NCBI RefSeq assembly: GCF_036850765.1
Contig: NC_089492.1
Location: 72,356,482 to 72,420,481, forward strand
Direction of reading: 5' to 3'
Source: Saccopteryx bilineata
Lineage: Eukaryota > Chordata > Mammalia > Chiroptera > Emballonuridae
Length of the DNA stretch: 64,000 bases
Shown here: positions 23,531 through 35,716 of the stretch, in pieces
Position numbering within the stretch: the stretch's first letter is position 1
Layout: the number at the start of each line of letters is the position of its first letter
Position numbers and translations under genes: made by a program
Notes under the pieces: generated by a model
What the model saw: only the letters and a program-made list of their open reading frames with translations
What the model was told of the DNA's origin: nothing
The model's database searches: none

Positions 23531-24077
23531 TTTTAAAAAAGTTACCATGATAATTAAGTTATAGGGATGTGGTAATGACTTAAAATTTAACATATGGCTT
23601 CCAAAAAAATTTATGAACAAAGTTTTCTTAAGGTTATATATCAACTCTACAAGAACATACTATCAGAATGTATGTGATATCTTGAATGGGTAGGGAAGGG
23701 AAGCTGTTCCTTTACTCAAATAATTGGGGAAAGGGAGGTTGCAAAAATCTGTTTTATATCCCATTTTAATTAGACGTGCCAGATGGAAATTCATGACCAA
23801 CTCATGACCTGGGATATGCTAAATTATAGCATACATAAATTATTGCAATATAGCATACCTGGGAGGTCACCAGTAATTCCCTGATTTGATTAAGGGTATG
23901 TTAGACACAAATATGTTTCCACCCACAAACTACCCTTTTTAATAATCCAGTATGGCTTGTGAGTAAAGTTGATGACTTCTGGGGGTTAACTGTAGACTAA
24001 CTGTAAATAAAGTGATTCTTCCAACAGCGTCAGTCATGCCTGATAGGTTGTTAGCAGTTTAGGATTGCAACAAACAA
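23531..24077. other. Unassigned sequence
   Basis: AT-rich, non-repetitive sequence between a SINE and an L1 tail. Nothing recognised. Confidence 0.45.
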
Positions 24078-24390
24078 AATAAGTCAGACAGAAAAAGTAA
24101 AAAAACATATGACTTCATTCATTTATGGGATATAAAAGTGAAAGCAATAAACAAACAAACAAGACAAAAAAAACCCCAAAACTCATAGACATAGACAGCA
24201 GTATGGTGGTCTCCAGAGGGGAGGGGCTGGGGGTTTGTAAAGGGTGAAGGGGTTCAAATATACGGCGATGGAAGATTTGACTTTGGGTGATGGGCACACA
24301 ATGCAACATACAGATGATATATCATAGATGATTGTACACTTGAAACCTATATAATTTTATTAACCTATGTCAACCCAATACATTTCATAT
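24078..24390 (+). mobile_element. LINE-1 3' UTR fragment
   Basis: The text aaataagtcagacagaaaaa, gcagtatggtggtctccaga, ctttgggtgatgggcacaca and acctatataattttattaac follows the L1 3' UTR order seen at 1086-1592. It is 5' truncated and non-coding. The ends are approximate. Confidence 0.8.
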
Positions 24391-24394
24391 AAAA

Positions 24395-27390
24395 AAGTAG
24401 AAAGTTTTCTAATGCAATTCCCAGTTATAGCCTCTTTGACAAGTAATCATTAGACTATCATTGTGCTTTAGCCAAGCTGACTTTTAGAAGGGTGTCAAGT
24501 TATTTTGAGATTTGAAATATCCATCATGGTATATGCATCATGCAGAAACAGCATTCTAACAAGAAGAATCATACAACAAATACTCATCAAATGAAAATGG
24601 TGTATTCAAGATTATGAGACTGGAGATGCTACAAAGCATAAAAAGGTGATCTATGCCATTAGCCCTTCATCAGATCCCTCTGAGGAGTTACCTCACTGCT
24701 TAGCTGAATGGGCCCCTTCCAGGGATCAGTTCTCAGAGGGCATCTGACAAGCAGCCTAGCTTACAGACCGCAGTCCTGGGCTGGAAGGACAGCACTGAGG
24801 CGCTCAGTCTGGAAGGCACTGTGACAGATAAAGATCATACTTTGAATAAAGAAGGTAAAGATAGATCTGTTCAACAGATAGAATGAAGAATTGTGTTTCT
24901 TGTGGCCTCAAAGGAACTAGATCATAAGGATATGATCTAGATATTTACAGATTCCTATAAAAATAATAAATAGTCAATAAACTGGAATTATGGTTCAGAA
25001 AATAAGCCTATTTTTTCCTAATAAGCCTTTCAGAATTACTGTATTTCTAAACTATGTGCACATTTAATTTTGACTGAAAAAATTACATTTAAAGAATACT
25101 GTACTATGTATACTTAATGTAGCCTAACAAAAAAATGTGTCAATGGCTCACTTTAAAGGTATCTCATCATACCTCAGAAAAAAATGGTTTTTCTCATCTT
25201 CTCTTTTTATTACTTTTGATGTAAATAGATGAAGTACATCTCTAAATAAAATGAGCTCCCAATAATTTGACTCTGCTTCTGACATCATAGCTGGCATTAG
25301 AAAGTGTAAAAGAGAAAAAGGAAAGGAGAGAAATGAACAAGGTGGTTATTCTGAGCAAATAGAATTTGATTAACTTTTCAATGCTTGAAAACCTGGCATG
25401 CTGGGGATAAGTGCAGCAGATGCCTGTCTTGACACCTAATGTTCATAGAGAACTGGAAGAAACGTTTGACTATGGACCCGGGCAGGAAGTCAACTTAGGC
25501 CAACCAGCTGCGTGGGTGTTCTTACTCAATGAGTTCCTTTAAAAAAAAAGGAAGAAAGAAAGAAAGAAAAAATAGGTCATATACTCAGCAAACACCCATA
25601 AGTCATAGCAATTAAACAACAAGAATGACACTTGTTTGGATGAATGTCTGTTTTTAAAAATAACCTTTCCACAAGTCAATGATACAAGATATAGGAAAAT
25701 GCAAAATTAATGTTTCTACATAGTTTCACTGAGTGCCCAGTCAACAGTGGGTACAGTAGAGATGAATGTGGCAATTAAAGCATATGACGGATGGATTTAG
25801 ATTTAGATACTGATATATCTTGCTTATAATACACCAGTAGATCGTTTACATGGGGAATGAGAGAGTACACACACAGGCTCCTAAATTGACTCTGAGACAG
25901 ATCCAAAAAGCCATACCAGGGGCAATAAGCTTTACCTCAAAAATTTATCACGCTAGAACACCTTGGTGCTGCCTTGACTTTTGTTCAATAATATGACCTC
26001 GTCAAAACTTACTTATATTAAAATTAAATGGCAAGGTTTTTTTTTATATTCTTTGTGAAAAGAGTGACATTTCTCAACACATCAAAAGCTGGTTAAGGTT
26101 AATATTTAACTAGGAACTAAAGGGACAAAGAGAAGCACAATCCCAGTGGGCTGAGGCTCTTTCAATGTCCGTACTCTTAATTATTAGCACATCAGATAGA
26201 GTTCTGCTGGCCTTGCTTCCTAAGAAGGCATTGTCACCATCCCTTCTCCCATTTCCATGACAATAATAGTAGAGATATAAATTTATTAAAATTCTTCAAA
26301 TGTCAGTTCTGTTCGGTTTAATGTTGTTTCAACACCTGCCCGCAATGTTCCAGTGAGGTCGCAAATATTACTTTCTCTGTGGCAGACTCAGCTGTAATTG
26401 AATCGAATCGGATATAACTACTGGAAAATTGGTTGAATATTCAGTTGTGATTAGGAATAAATTATGAGGTGTCCTTAAAGATTTAAAGGCAGTTTATTAT
26501 ATTGTATTTCTCCCCAGGTGTAAATGGATCCAGAACATCATTACAGTATTTGAAGGTTTTGTTGTTGTTTATTCTCAGGAGCAAATCTGTGGACCAGGAA
26601 ACACTACATTTTTATATGCTTGTACAACATAAAAAAGAGACATTATATGTTAGCTCAAGCTTTGTAGTTAAGTACAGAATTACCTAAAGTGTATGGATTC
26701 CTAGAAACTTTAGACATATGTAATATTCGGGGGCAAGTGAATCTGTTATAAATGGGACCATTTGAAAAAACAAGACTGTTAAAGAGTATGAGACTGTTGG
26801 CTTTTAAATATACAGTTCTTCAAAGAGGAAACATTTTGGAAATAAGGAAAGTTTATATTTTCAACAGGGACTTACAGAGTGTTGTTTTTTCCTCTTTAAC
26901 TGAGAACAGCAAAGGTGACTGAGTAGTGTAGGAAAAACTTCCTAATAGAGTCCTGTCTCATAACCAGACTTCTTCTTAGTTTTAAGGTCTCACTTTGCCT
27001 AGTTCAATATTTCTTTATCCATCAAAGAATAGCTTTGAATAACTTGATTTATTAACACTATGAAAAGATTTTTTTCCTTTCCCCATTTTTAATTTATACC
27101 AAGAATAGTAAAAGCAATAGCTGCTTAATCTTTTTCAAAAGAAATGTCATTATTTCTTTTGAAAATATTTTCTATAGTTTGTGACTCAACCATAAATCAT
27201 TCTGCCCAATGAACAGAAGATCACTATTATGGGTAATCAAAAACAGTTGCTGATCCAAAAATTACAAATAAATATTTTATGTATAAGGTTTATATTACTG
27301 GGATCATAGATAAAAGAGTGTCACTGATTTTCACATCTTTCTCATCATCCAGGAAGCCCTACTCAAAACCCTTACTCAAGGAGTACTTTG
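24395..27390. other. Unassigned sequence
   Basis: About 3 kb with no recognised gene or transposon. A small purine repeat (gaagaaagaaagaaag) occurs near 25550. Short frames such as 26502-26687 show no domain. Confidence 0.5.
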
Positions 27391-27399
27391 TTTGAGAAG

Positions 27400-27555
27400 C
27401 TGACCTTATTCTTGCAATTAGTTATTCTTTCCTCTATTATTATTTTATAATACTTGGTAGATTACTTTGTATTATTTATGTATTATTTATTTTGACCCCT
27501 GTCTAGACTATAAGCACCTTCAGATTAATGGCCTTATTTTACTCTTGTGTGTATT
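27400..27555 (+). repeat. L2 LINE 3' end fragment
   Basis: The string tgacccctgtctagactata, agcaccttcagattaatgg and the following T-rich run match the L2 3' end (tagaatgtaagctccatgag and gcagggactt). Divergence fits the great age of L2. Confidence 0.5.
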
Positions 27556-27559
27556 TTTT

Positions 27560-28290
27560 AATGCTCATTAATTGATTCCTTCATTTGACAAACATTTATT
27601 GAAGACTTGTTTATGTGCCAGGCATTGTGTTAGGCACTTAATTCAAAATGGTGTTGAAAAGATGATGGTTCCCATCTTTCTAAAGTTTTATTCTGGTGGA
27701 TAAGAAAGATACAGTGTATATTTGACTCTTAGTAACAACTGGTAAGTGTTAAGATGAAAATTCCATGATGTGATGATAATGATAAATAGGCAGATATAAG
27801 CTAATGCAAGGGCTAAGCCATCACTGCCATCTATAGCATGAGAATAGTTAACTAATCAAAATGATGGCAGGGTGATATGAGGAAAAGTTTCAGGAATTGC
27901 GAAAGTGCATGAAAATGTTACGTGGTGAGTTGAAGGGGCTGTTCCCAGAGAGATCGGTGCACAAAATGAATGAGGGTTTGGGGATGAGGAGAAGCTGAAG
28001 AGGGGGTTAAGGCTAAGTCATTCAAGGGTGTTGTTGGCCACCATTCATGATCTCCTACATTATCCTTGGAGCATTGATAGGCCAATGAAGTGACTGAATG
28101 AAGCAGTGTTTTAATGAGATATGTTTTCACTCTAGGTTTTACATATATGGCTAGATGCAATGGGAAACTGGATTGGACCAGAGTAAGAATGGATAGTGGA
28201 AGGCAGTGAACATTGATTGTAGCCCAGGGATCGCATGGTTAGTGAATTGGTACACCACCCCAAATAGTCCGGGAGGTTTACCCTCACCTA
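27560..28290 (-). repeat. L2-type LINE remnant
   Basis: Starts with the reverse L2 end (caaacatttattgaagactt, gtgccaggcattgtgttagg) and continues through text that follows the reverse L2 body at low identity (aagtgactgaatgaagcag, gagaagctgaagaggg). The frames at 27918-28160 and 28151-28345 fall in it and are not genes. Confidence 0.5.
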
Positions 28291-28569
28291 TCTTTATAAT
28301 CAAATGAAAAGAATCTTGGTGGAAATCAGAAAGGATGGCATTCAAATTTTTTTTAAGAAATTCAATAAGAAATTCATTGAAATTTCAGGAGTCAACAGAA
28401 TTTAAAGAAGTGATAATGATTGTTTACAAAGATGATTTAAAAACCATTAATTTAATTTCACTAGTAGATGTGCAGGCATGTAGTCTTTATCCATCTTTTA
28501 AAAGCTGCTCTGTGTGTTCTTTTGTTTTGTATATCATGAGACTGAATGTGTAAATGGATAATGACAAGA

Positions 28570-29580
28570 GCATATATCAAATAGAACTATGACCCACAAC
28601 CTGCAGCAACTAGTCCAGAAAACCAACCTGCTATGTGTAAGTCAAACTTGTAGAAAGTTAGAATGCAATCTCTAGTAATAATCCAAGAGCCAAAGGATAA
28701 CAATCAGGCAACCCCCCCCCCAAAATAGACTTGATTAATAACGGCGCACTTCCATATTTTTGTCTTAGCTTTCAACTTACTACCAACCAAAGAAAGCAAC
28801 TGTGTACTCATAACCAATCACCCAAGATGCCCAGCTTCTAGTTAGTTCGTCTACAGCTTCTCCTTGCCAACACTTACTACTCGGGGTATACCTAAAGCCA
28901 GTGGTGGGATTTAGCTGGTTTACACCAGTTTGGCAGAACTGATACCTAATTTTTTGTTGAGTTTTGGTGAACCAGTTGTTAAAATGGCACTTTTAATCAG
29001 GGTTCTCTCTAAGGTGGGTGCCTGGGCAGCCGCTCAATGTGAAAACCAGAAATTTACATTCCTTACTCTTTTTTAACGTTTATCTGTGCAATAGCTTATT
29101 CTAAGCATCTGTAGTAATGTTCATTCTGTCCATAGTTGAAAAAAATTGCAAGTGAGGATGACAATCAAGAAGCAATATGGAAATATCTTCAATAACAGTT
29201 TTATTGTTTTTTGTCAGGTATACTTAAAATTTTTTCATTAATATTTTAAAACTCTTTCTTATAACATAATCTAGTTTTGTGGACCTCTTTTATTGTTCTT
29301 ATTTAAGTATTAAATACATGAAATAATAAACTACCTTCTAGTATATTTTTTAATACTTAAAATGGTCATTAGGGCAGAGTACTGGTTATTAGATTATTTG
29401 AATCTCACCACTGCCTGAAACCTTTAATTTTATATCTCTGCCCACTGTTGAATCTGTAAAACTCGTAAGTAATGATGGCTGACTTCCCCACAATAATCAG
29501 GTCTGAATAAGTAGCCTTTGCTCCTCTCTTTTGGTTGTTCCTGATGTATTTCCACAGTACATGCTAGTGCAGACCTCTGT
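28570..29580 (+). repeat. LTR-like remnant, split by a hAT element
   Basis: Around the hAT insert at 28899-29413, the left part (gacccacaacctgcagcaac, caatcacccaagatgcccag) and the right part (gaatctgtaaaactcgtaag, ctgaataagtagcctttgct, cctctcttttggttgttcc) read like one solo LTR with an R/U5-type 3' end. I cannot name the family. It has no coding capacity and its outer edges are approximate. Confidence 0.45.
28899..29413. mobile_element. Non-autonomous hAT element (515 bp)
   Basis: The ends CAGTGGTGGGATT and (reverse) CAGTGGTGAGATT are 12/13 identical terminal inverted repeats. The 8-bp flanks cctaaagc (28891-28898) and cctgaaac (29414-29421) match 6/8, as expected for a decayed hAT duplication. 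The interior is AT-rich, has no transposase frame, and includes gggttctctctaaggtgggt. It would have been moved by another element's transposase. Non-autonomous hAT families of this kind are known from bats. Confidence 0.8.
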
Positions 29581-29799
29581 GGAAGAGATAAGTTTCTGTT
29601 TGCTGCTTCTAGCTACAGAGCCACTTAATCAGGATCTGAGATAGTGAATGATTGAGCCATTATGTTTTTGAATTAATATGTATGTGAGTGTATGTTTAGG
29701 TGAAAGAGAAAAGAAACAGATAGAAATAAAGAAACAGACAGATAGAGAGACAGGTTATTTGAATGGGAGGTCAGTCATATTCGTTCATTTGGTTCATTT

Positions 29800-30420
29800 A
29801 TAGTGTATGCCCATGAAAAGACACCATGTAAGACCTTTTTGATAACTGAGGACTCACCAGAGATCCTCATCCTCACGGAGCTTACATTGCAGGAAGGAAA
29901 CAGACAATACAAAATTAATATAATAAACAAGTTTACTAGCATTTAAAAGAAGGGTAAAAAGGTGGTCTGGGAGGAGAGAAAGTGAAATAAGTGGTCAGGA
30001 TGTGCCACTCATTTAGGAAGGGAATAGTTGAGCAAAACTTGAAGAAGAGGATGAAGAGTGAAATAAGCAGCTTTATAAGTGGAGAAGAGCTAACACAGGG
30101 GGCCTGGAGATGGCTGGTGCCCAGTGTGTTCCTGCAGCAGCAAAGTGGGCGTGGCTGGAGGTGAGTCAGTGAAAGAAAGAGAGGCCATGAGGTCAAGAGT
30201 TGGTGGGATTCAAGCGGGAGGACAGAGCTCTTCGGGCTGTCATCAATGTGTTTGCTTTTTGTCTGAGTTGAGTGGGGAGCGATTGCAGAGTCCTGAGCAG
30301 AGAAATGCATGACAGATTTTAAACAGATCCTCTGCAGTGGCTTTGAGAATAGATGAAAGGGAGAAAGACTGACTTTGGAGTGCAGTTTTTTGTTTACATT
30401 TAAATATTAGTTTGGTCAGT
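29800..30420 (-). repeat. L2-type LINE remnant
   Basis: The order cacggagcttacattgcagg, gaaacagacaatacaaaa, aacttgaagaagaggatg, gcctggagatggctggtg, gcagagaaatgcatgacag follows the reverse L2 3' region. The 124-codon minus-strand frame at 29936-30310 falls entirely in this repeat. Confidence 0.55.
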
Positions 30421-30424
30421 AAGA

Positions 30425-31922
30425 TAGACATTCACACATTGCCTAAAAATATAACTAGACAATTCTGGAAACGCCAATTCCAGAGGTGTTAGGGACCAGG
30501 AACTCTCACTGTTTCCTCTTCCTGTAGCCTTCTCCTTATTCCACCCAACTAGCAACCAGGCCAAGCCAAAGCTACCCTTTCTCTCTCATCCTGACTACTC
30601 CAGAATTGAGTGAGCCTAAAAAAGGAAACATGACCTCAAATAAACTTACATTAAAGCAAAACTTTCCAATAATATTCCCTAAATTCAAAGCCCAATTTAC
30701 CAATCAAATGATGCCTTGTACCGACTCTATAATTTTCAGTCTCTGTGACAGTTATAGCCAATATCGCCCTATCATAAATAATTAAGCCAGATGCATTGGG
30801 AAAGAGTAAGAATCATCAGAGGAAATTAAAATGTTTATGTTCTGATGTAATTGTGATCACTGCTCAATTTGTAAGAGGAGAAAACTGGAACTAGAAAAAA
30901 AATTGATTTAAATTTTAACAGCAATCTTAATCTCCAAAGAATTTGCTCCCTCAGACTCTTGCCCATCGCCTGTGTCAGAAAATCCCTGTAGTTTCAGTTC
31001 AAGTGATGTTTAAAAGTAAGATTTTGGACTGACACCAATAAAAAAAGCAAACACACATGCACAAAAAGTGACCTGTGCCTAAACAAAAACCAGAAAAAGT
31101 GTGGTCCAGGGGAATTTATTACCTGAACATTCAATCTGTTTTCTAACTAATCTCATGTGAAGACAAATTTGAGATGGAGAAATGTGAAATGTCTTACGTT
31201 TTGGCATCAAGATGCTATTGTACCTCTTTGTATTTTCATTGAAAAGAAAAATGTAGGAATCCAGAAAGAATGCATGTCCCTCTAACCTGGTTATGGCCCA
31301 TTGACAAGGCATGCTTTTTCAACCATAAATGTTCTCTGATGATTGAGGAATATTCCATGAGCATAACCCATTTAGATATTCAAGTGAAATAAACAAAGAG
31401 CCATTTTCTCTACTTTTTCTGATACCAGTTTATCTACACACTTGTGGAACACAAAATTGGCATTATCTTATCCCACCAACATATTTAATAGCACTGAAAT
31501 GATTTACTTAAATTTCAAAAACTCATGTTTCAACTAAACACTGTATAAAAAATTAAAATAGATGTTATATATAACCCTCCACCAATTAAACTTATGCAAA
31601 ATACAAGTGAAAACCAACCAAGTTCACTAAAGTGAACTCTGAGGGACTAAAAAAATTTGCCTTAAAATTATTACTTAAAATGATTCAATTTCCTAGAGTT
31701 TGAAAACTTATTGTTTTTCTGTTTTTGCTGTAAGATCTTATATTGGAATCAGGGTTAAACACATTAATGGAGACTTTTAAGGCATCATTAAAAGAATCTG
31801 AAATGATTTTCCATTATTGCTGTACATCTATTCTTTCTATTTTATTAACCAAATACTGTCCATGGCATATGGCTCCCAGAATGACAGCCATATTTCTAAA
31901 CCTGTCTTGCAGTCAAGAGTGG
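30425..31922. other. Unassigned sequence
   Basis: About 1.5 kb without a recognised repeat. The frames at 31079-31312 and 31743-31934 have no family likeness and no splice context that I can support. Confidence 0.45.
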
Positions 31923-31936
31923 CCATGCCACTAGGT

Positions 31937-32342
31937 GATTTTTTTGTTTGTTTTTTGTGAGAGAGCCAGAGAGAGGGACAGATAGGGAAAGACAGACAGG
32001 AAGAGAGAGAGATGAGAAGCATCAATCCATAGTTGCAACACTTTAGTTGTTCATTGATTGCTTTTTTATATGTTCCTTGACTAGGGAGCTACAGCAGAGC
32101 AAGTGACCCCTTGCTCAAGCCAATGATCTTGGACTCAAGCTAGCAACCTTGGGCTTCAAGCCAGAGACCTTTGGGCTCATGCCAGAGACCATGGGATCAT
32201 GTCTATGATCCCATGCTCAAGCCAGCAACCCCACACTCAAGCTGGGTGAGGCCCCACTCAAACCAGTGACCCAAGGGTTTCTAACATGGGTCCTCTGCGT
32301 CCCAGTCCAAAGCACTATCCATTGTACCACTGCCTGGTCAGG
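31937..32342 (-). mobile_element. SINE family C
   Basis: Reverse copy with the repeated CTCAAGCCAGC-like body and the head ccactgcctggtcaggc at the right. The flanks ccatgccactaggt (31923-31936) and ccatacaactaggt (32343-32356) match 12/14. Confidence 0.92.
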
Positions 32343-32439
32343 CCATACAACTAGGTTTTCACCGATTATCTAAATCCCTGTTTTTGTTGTCTCTGCCTCC
32401 CAGGATAAATTATATCATACCCATGCACATTATGAACAC

Positions 32440-32660
32440 AGCTTGTGTAGATGTGAGGAGAGATGCAAGAATAAGTATGCTGCATTCGAGGGCATATGGA
32501 ATGTAGCACTAGTATCCCTGAGTTCAAATCCCACTGTAGTCTCTTCCAATAGCTATTTATTACAGCAAATCTGCTAACCTCTAGAGCTTTAGTTTTCTCG
32601 TATGTAAGGGACAATAGTAAAAATGACCTCATAGTTTTAATGAGAGTGAAAATGTCTAAA
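32440..32660 (+). repeat. MIR fragment
   Basis: The string ccctgagttcaaatcccact, tctgctaacctctagagctt, tagttttctcgtatgtaagg, gacctcatagttttaatgag reproduces the MIR order from the B-box area through the core to the 3' part. Confidence 0.75.
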
Positions 32661-34950
32661 AAAAAGTCAATTGCTGTAGAAATTTTAATTATTATAGTGA
32701 ATGCCTATCTTGAATATATAAATAAACAACTAAATTAGAGCACAAATTCTCTTCATTTATGTTAACTTTATACTGAAAATGTATATTTTACTGATGATCT
32801 AAAACTGATAGACTTTTGGGGGTCATTTTTGTTTGTTATTAATTGACTGGAAAAAGACAGATGGTAAAGATGAGAAAAACAATTGTGCTTTCCCTCTTGG
32901 TTTTAACCAACATATAACTGGAAACACAGGTGTGCACTCAGTCCCCCATAGCATGAAGGTGAGAAGGTTGGCAAGACCTGTCTGTGCTCAGTGTGTGGTG
33001 AGAATTTTTTGTGCTGTCTCATTCACTGTTATAAGCAACATACCTGCAAACATTGACCCATGTATCTCCATTTTGATGCACACACCATAACTAGAGAGTA
33101 TAAGATTGAGGTAAGATTCTTTTAGCCAAGAAAATAGAATCTAATAAAAATCAAGGGAGCTCCCCTTAGTCCCTTGAGTCCTTAATGGGGTTACCCCATT
33201 GCCAGTCACTGTCTTATGGACTGTCTTTGGACCACATCCAAAAAGGTCAGTACTTGCCACAGTATTATTCTTCCCTACTGTGTGCCATACCACTATTGTG
33301 ACACAATGTGCATAATAAATTCAATGCTTTGTTTAGGGAACCATTTGTTTTGAGCTTCTTTAGGTTTTACAACAAGCACAGCATCAAAATTGTCTTGTCT
33401 TTACTGGGTGAGAAGAGGATGAGAATCAACTCCAATGAATTCTGAAGAGCTGCTCTCCTTCCAGATTCCCAATCCATTTTCCCCAGTTTTTGCATATTTT
33501 TACATGCATGTGCTGGTGCAAACATGTGTTTGTGTAAGCCTGTGTGTACATTACATTAATGATGTGTCAGAATAAGTCACTATCAGCCATGCACGTTAAT
33601 GAAAACATTTTCATCTAATCTCATTTTCCCATATATGTGCATAATCCTTTTTTGATAGATCCTAGTAGTTGACTTGAGTTTCAGTAAAGAGTATCATTTC
33701 TGAGATTGGACCACAAATACAAATGAATGCACAAATCATCTCTCAGTCTTCTGTGAAGACAGAGGTATATAATCATGAAAATACAGAAGTAATTTCTCTT
33801 TAAGTTAGGAGTTCATTTTCCTTATATAATGTGCAAATTTACATCTTTTTAAAAGACTAAGATGTCAGAGCATTTTATTTCAAACTTATAAAAAAAAGTA
33901 ACCATGAAAATCTAACACAGAAGAAACTCAGAATTCATCTTACTTCTTACTCCTTCCTGGAGCTCAAGTGTCACAGTGACACTGGGACATGGACCAGGTG
34001 CCCTGACATCCTGGGGGGAGGAACTGCACAAAGAATGCATAGCAAATCGGTGCAGTCATCATGCACTGCCCCGGGCTCAGGAGGTGGGCAGTGGTGCCTG
34101 CATGAGTGAGAAACAGGACTCCAAGCAGGGAAGGGGAAGTGACTTTCTCACAACCTCCACCCCTTTACACAGATCAATTATTTAAGATTCTTGTGTAAGT
34201 CAACAAAGAAATCCTCCTAAAACAGGTTTACATGTTAATCCAAGCAAACAGGCTCAAAAACTGCACTTGGATCCAGAAGAGAAAATAGAAAGGTGTTATC
34301 AATTATCATGCTTCATAAAGATATTTAAATACATAGAGAAATGTGAAATTGCCCTCTGTAAATTTACTATGTTTGGAGTTCCAACCTTCACAGGTTGGAT
34401 GATGGAGTGTCAATAAAGCTAATTAAACATTTCCATAAAACACAGAATTGAAAGGGACTTGGAGGAATCATCTGTTGACTTTTAAACATCTACTGTGCAA
34501 AGCGGAAAGCAAGATTTGCATCCAACAATGCCACCTGGTGAGTCCAGCAGGCTTTTTAACCTGGCAAATGTTCTTGTGCAATAGTGCATTTTTATGAAAG
34601 TAGGTGGATATTGTCAGTGCTGTAATCAAACACCTTTTTTCTCATCTCCTCGCATTGGAGTAGCTCCACTGTAACAGATGTTTGCCTCTTTAACACTGGG
34701 GTAAAACTGCATGCATCTTGCTTGACACAAGCAGGCAGCACTTGGCCTTGGAACATTAAGTCTTCCATCAGCTTATTCCCTCAGTTTCAGTCATTGGCTT
34801 AAAGAGGACTGTTTCTTCCAAGCTCAACAACATGGTATCCAAACACTATTTCTCCATTAGTCACCTGGTTCCACACTCCAAAATGCAATTCAGACTTGGA
34901 AACAAGTGTGTATCCATGACCTTTCAGGTCTAACATGGTCTGGTGGAAAA
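32661..34950. other. Unassigned sequence
   Basis: About 2.3 kb without recognisable genes or transposons. The frames at 32833-33090 and 33976-34185 are short, lack domains, and are best treated as chance. Confidence 0.45.
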
Positions 34951-34954
34951 CATA

Positions 34955-35115
34955 TTGGAAGAGTGTTAGTTTCATCAAGTTGCTAGGTGACCTTTGACAA
35001 ATTACTTGACCCTAATGTGCTTCATTTTCCTTTTTGCACAGAGAACATGGAGGCAGTAATATATAGCTTCCTGCCCTACCTTACCGGGTTTTGTAAGGTT
35101 AAACTGAAGTAACTG
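34955..35115 (+). repeat. MIR fragment
   Basis: The text aggtgacctttgacaaatta, cttgaccctaatgtgcttc, attttcctttttgcacag and taccgggttttgtaaggtta follows the MIR 3' half at low identity. Confidence 0.6.
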
Positions 35116-35398
35116 TTTGTTTACATTCTATTTTGACATGTTGATGCTGAAATGTCCTCCCTTTCTATGCTGGTAGAAACATGTCACCACATTTATAATA
35201 AAAATTGCTGAAAAGGGATTTGGTAGAAACACAATTCACTCTACTTTTACTCTCTAGAACACATTTATTCCATTAAAGATGATGCTTGGTATGTTTTAAT
35301 TTTTTTTTTTTTTTTTTTGCATTTTTCTGAAGCTGGAAACAGGGAGAGACAGTCAGACAGACTCCCACATGCGCCTGACCGGGATCCACCCGGCACGC

Positions 35399-35432
35399 CC
35401 ACCAGGGGGCGACGCTCTGCCCACCAGGGGGC
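35399..35432 (+). promoter_or_regulatory. Tandem CTCF-like cores in a SINE
   Basis: CCACCAGGGGGC occurs at 35399-35410 and again at 35421-35432, 22 bp apart and in the same orientation. Both fit CCASYAGRKGGC. A 22-bp period places both on roughly the same face of the helix. Occupancy is not shown. Confidence 0.55.
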
Positions 35433-35637
35433 GATGCTCTGCCCATCCTGGGCGTCGCCATGTTGCGACCAGAGCCACTCTAGCGTCTGAGGCAGAGGCC
35501 ACAGAGCCAACCCCAGCGCCCGGGCCATTTTTGCTCCAATGGAGCCTTGGCTGCGGGAGGGGAAGAGAGAGACAGAGAGGAAGGCGCGGCGGAGGGGTGG
35601 AGAGACAAATGGGTGCTTCTCCTGTGTGCCCTGGCTG

Positions 35638-35690
35638 GGAATCGAACCCGGGTCCTCCGCACGCTAGGCCGACGCTCTACCGCTGAGCCA
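35638..35690 (-). promoter_or_regulatory. Pol III A and B boxes of the SINE
   Basis: On the minus strand TGGCTCAGCGG (35680-35690) fits the A-box consensus TRGYNNARNGG, and GGTTCGATTCC (35638-35648) fits the B box GGTTCGANNCC. Their spacing matches a tRNA-type internal promoter. This head is tRNA-derived but continues into the SINE body, so it is not a tRNA gene. Confidence 0.7.
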
Positions 35691-35716
35691 ACCGGCCAGG
35701 GCCAGGTATGTTTTAA

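Larger units (their letters stand above)
35300..35704 (-). mobile_element. SINE family A, best-preserved full-length copy
   Basis: Flanked by perfect 12-bp duplications ggtatgttttaa (35288-35299 and 35705-35716). A near-uniform T run at the left is the reverse of its poly-A tail. The tRNA-like head keeps an A box TGGCTCAGCGG (35680-35690) and a B box GGTTCGATTCC (35638-35648), the internal Pol III promoter. Both CTCF-like cores are intact. Many CpGs survive, which together with the long tail argues for a recent insertion. The 105-codon plus-strand frame at 35369-35686 and its neighbours are SINE shadows. Confidence 0.97.

Noticed and set aside
29936..30310. 124-codon minus-strand frame
   Set aside because: It falls entirely within an L2-type repeat and lacks a domain.
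35638..35704. tRNA gene
   Set aside because: The cloverleaf-like head has A and B boxes but continues directly into a SINE body and poly-A tail, with target-site duplications around the whole unit.
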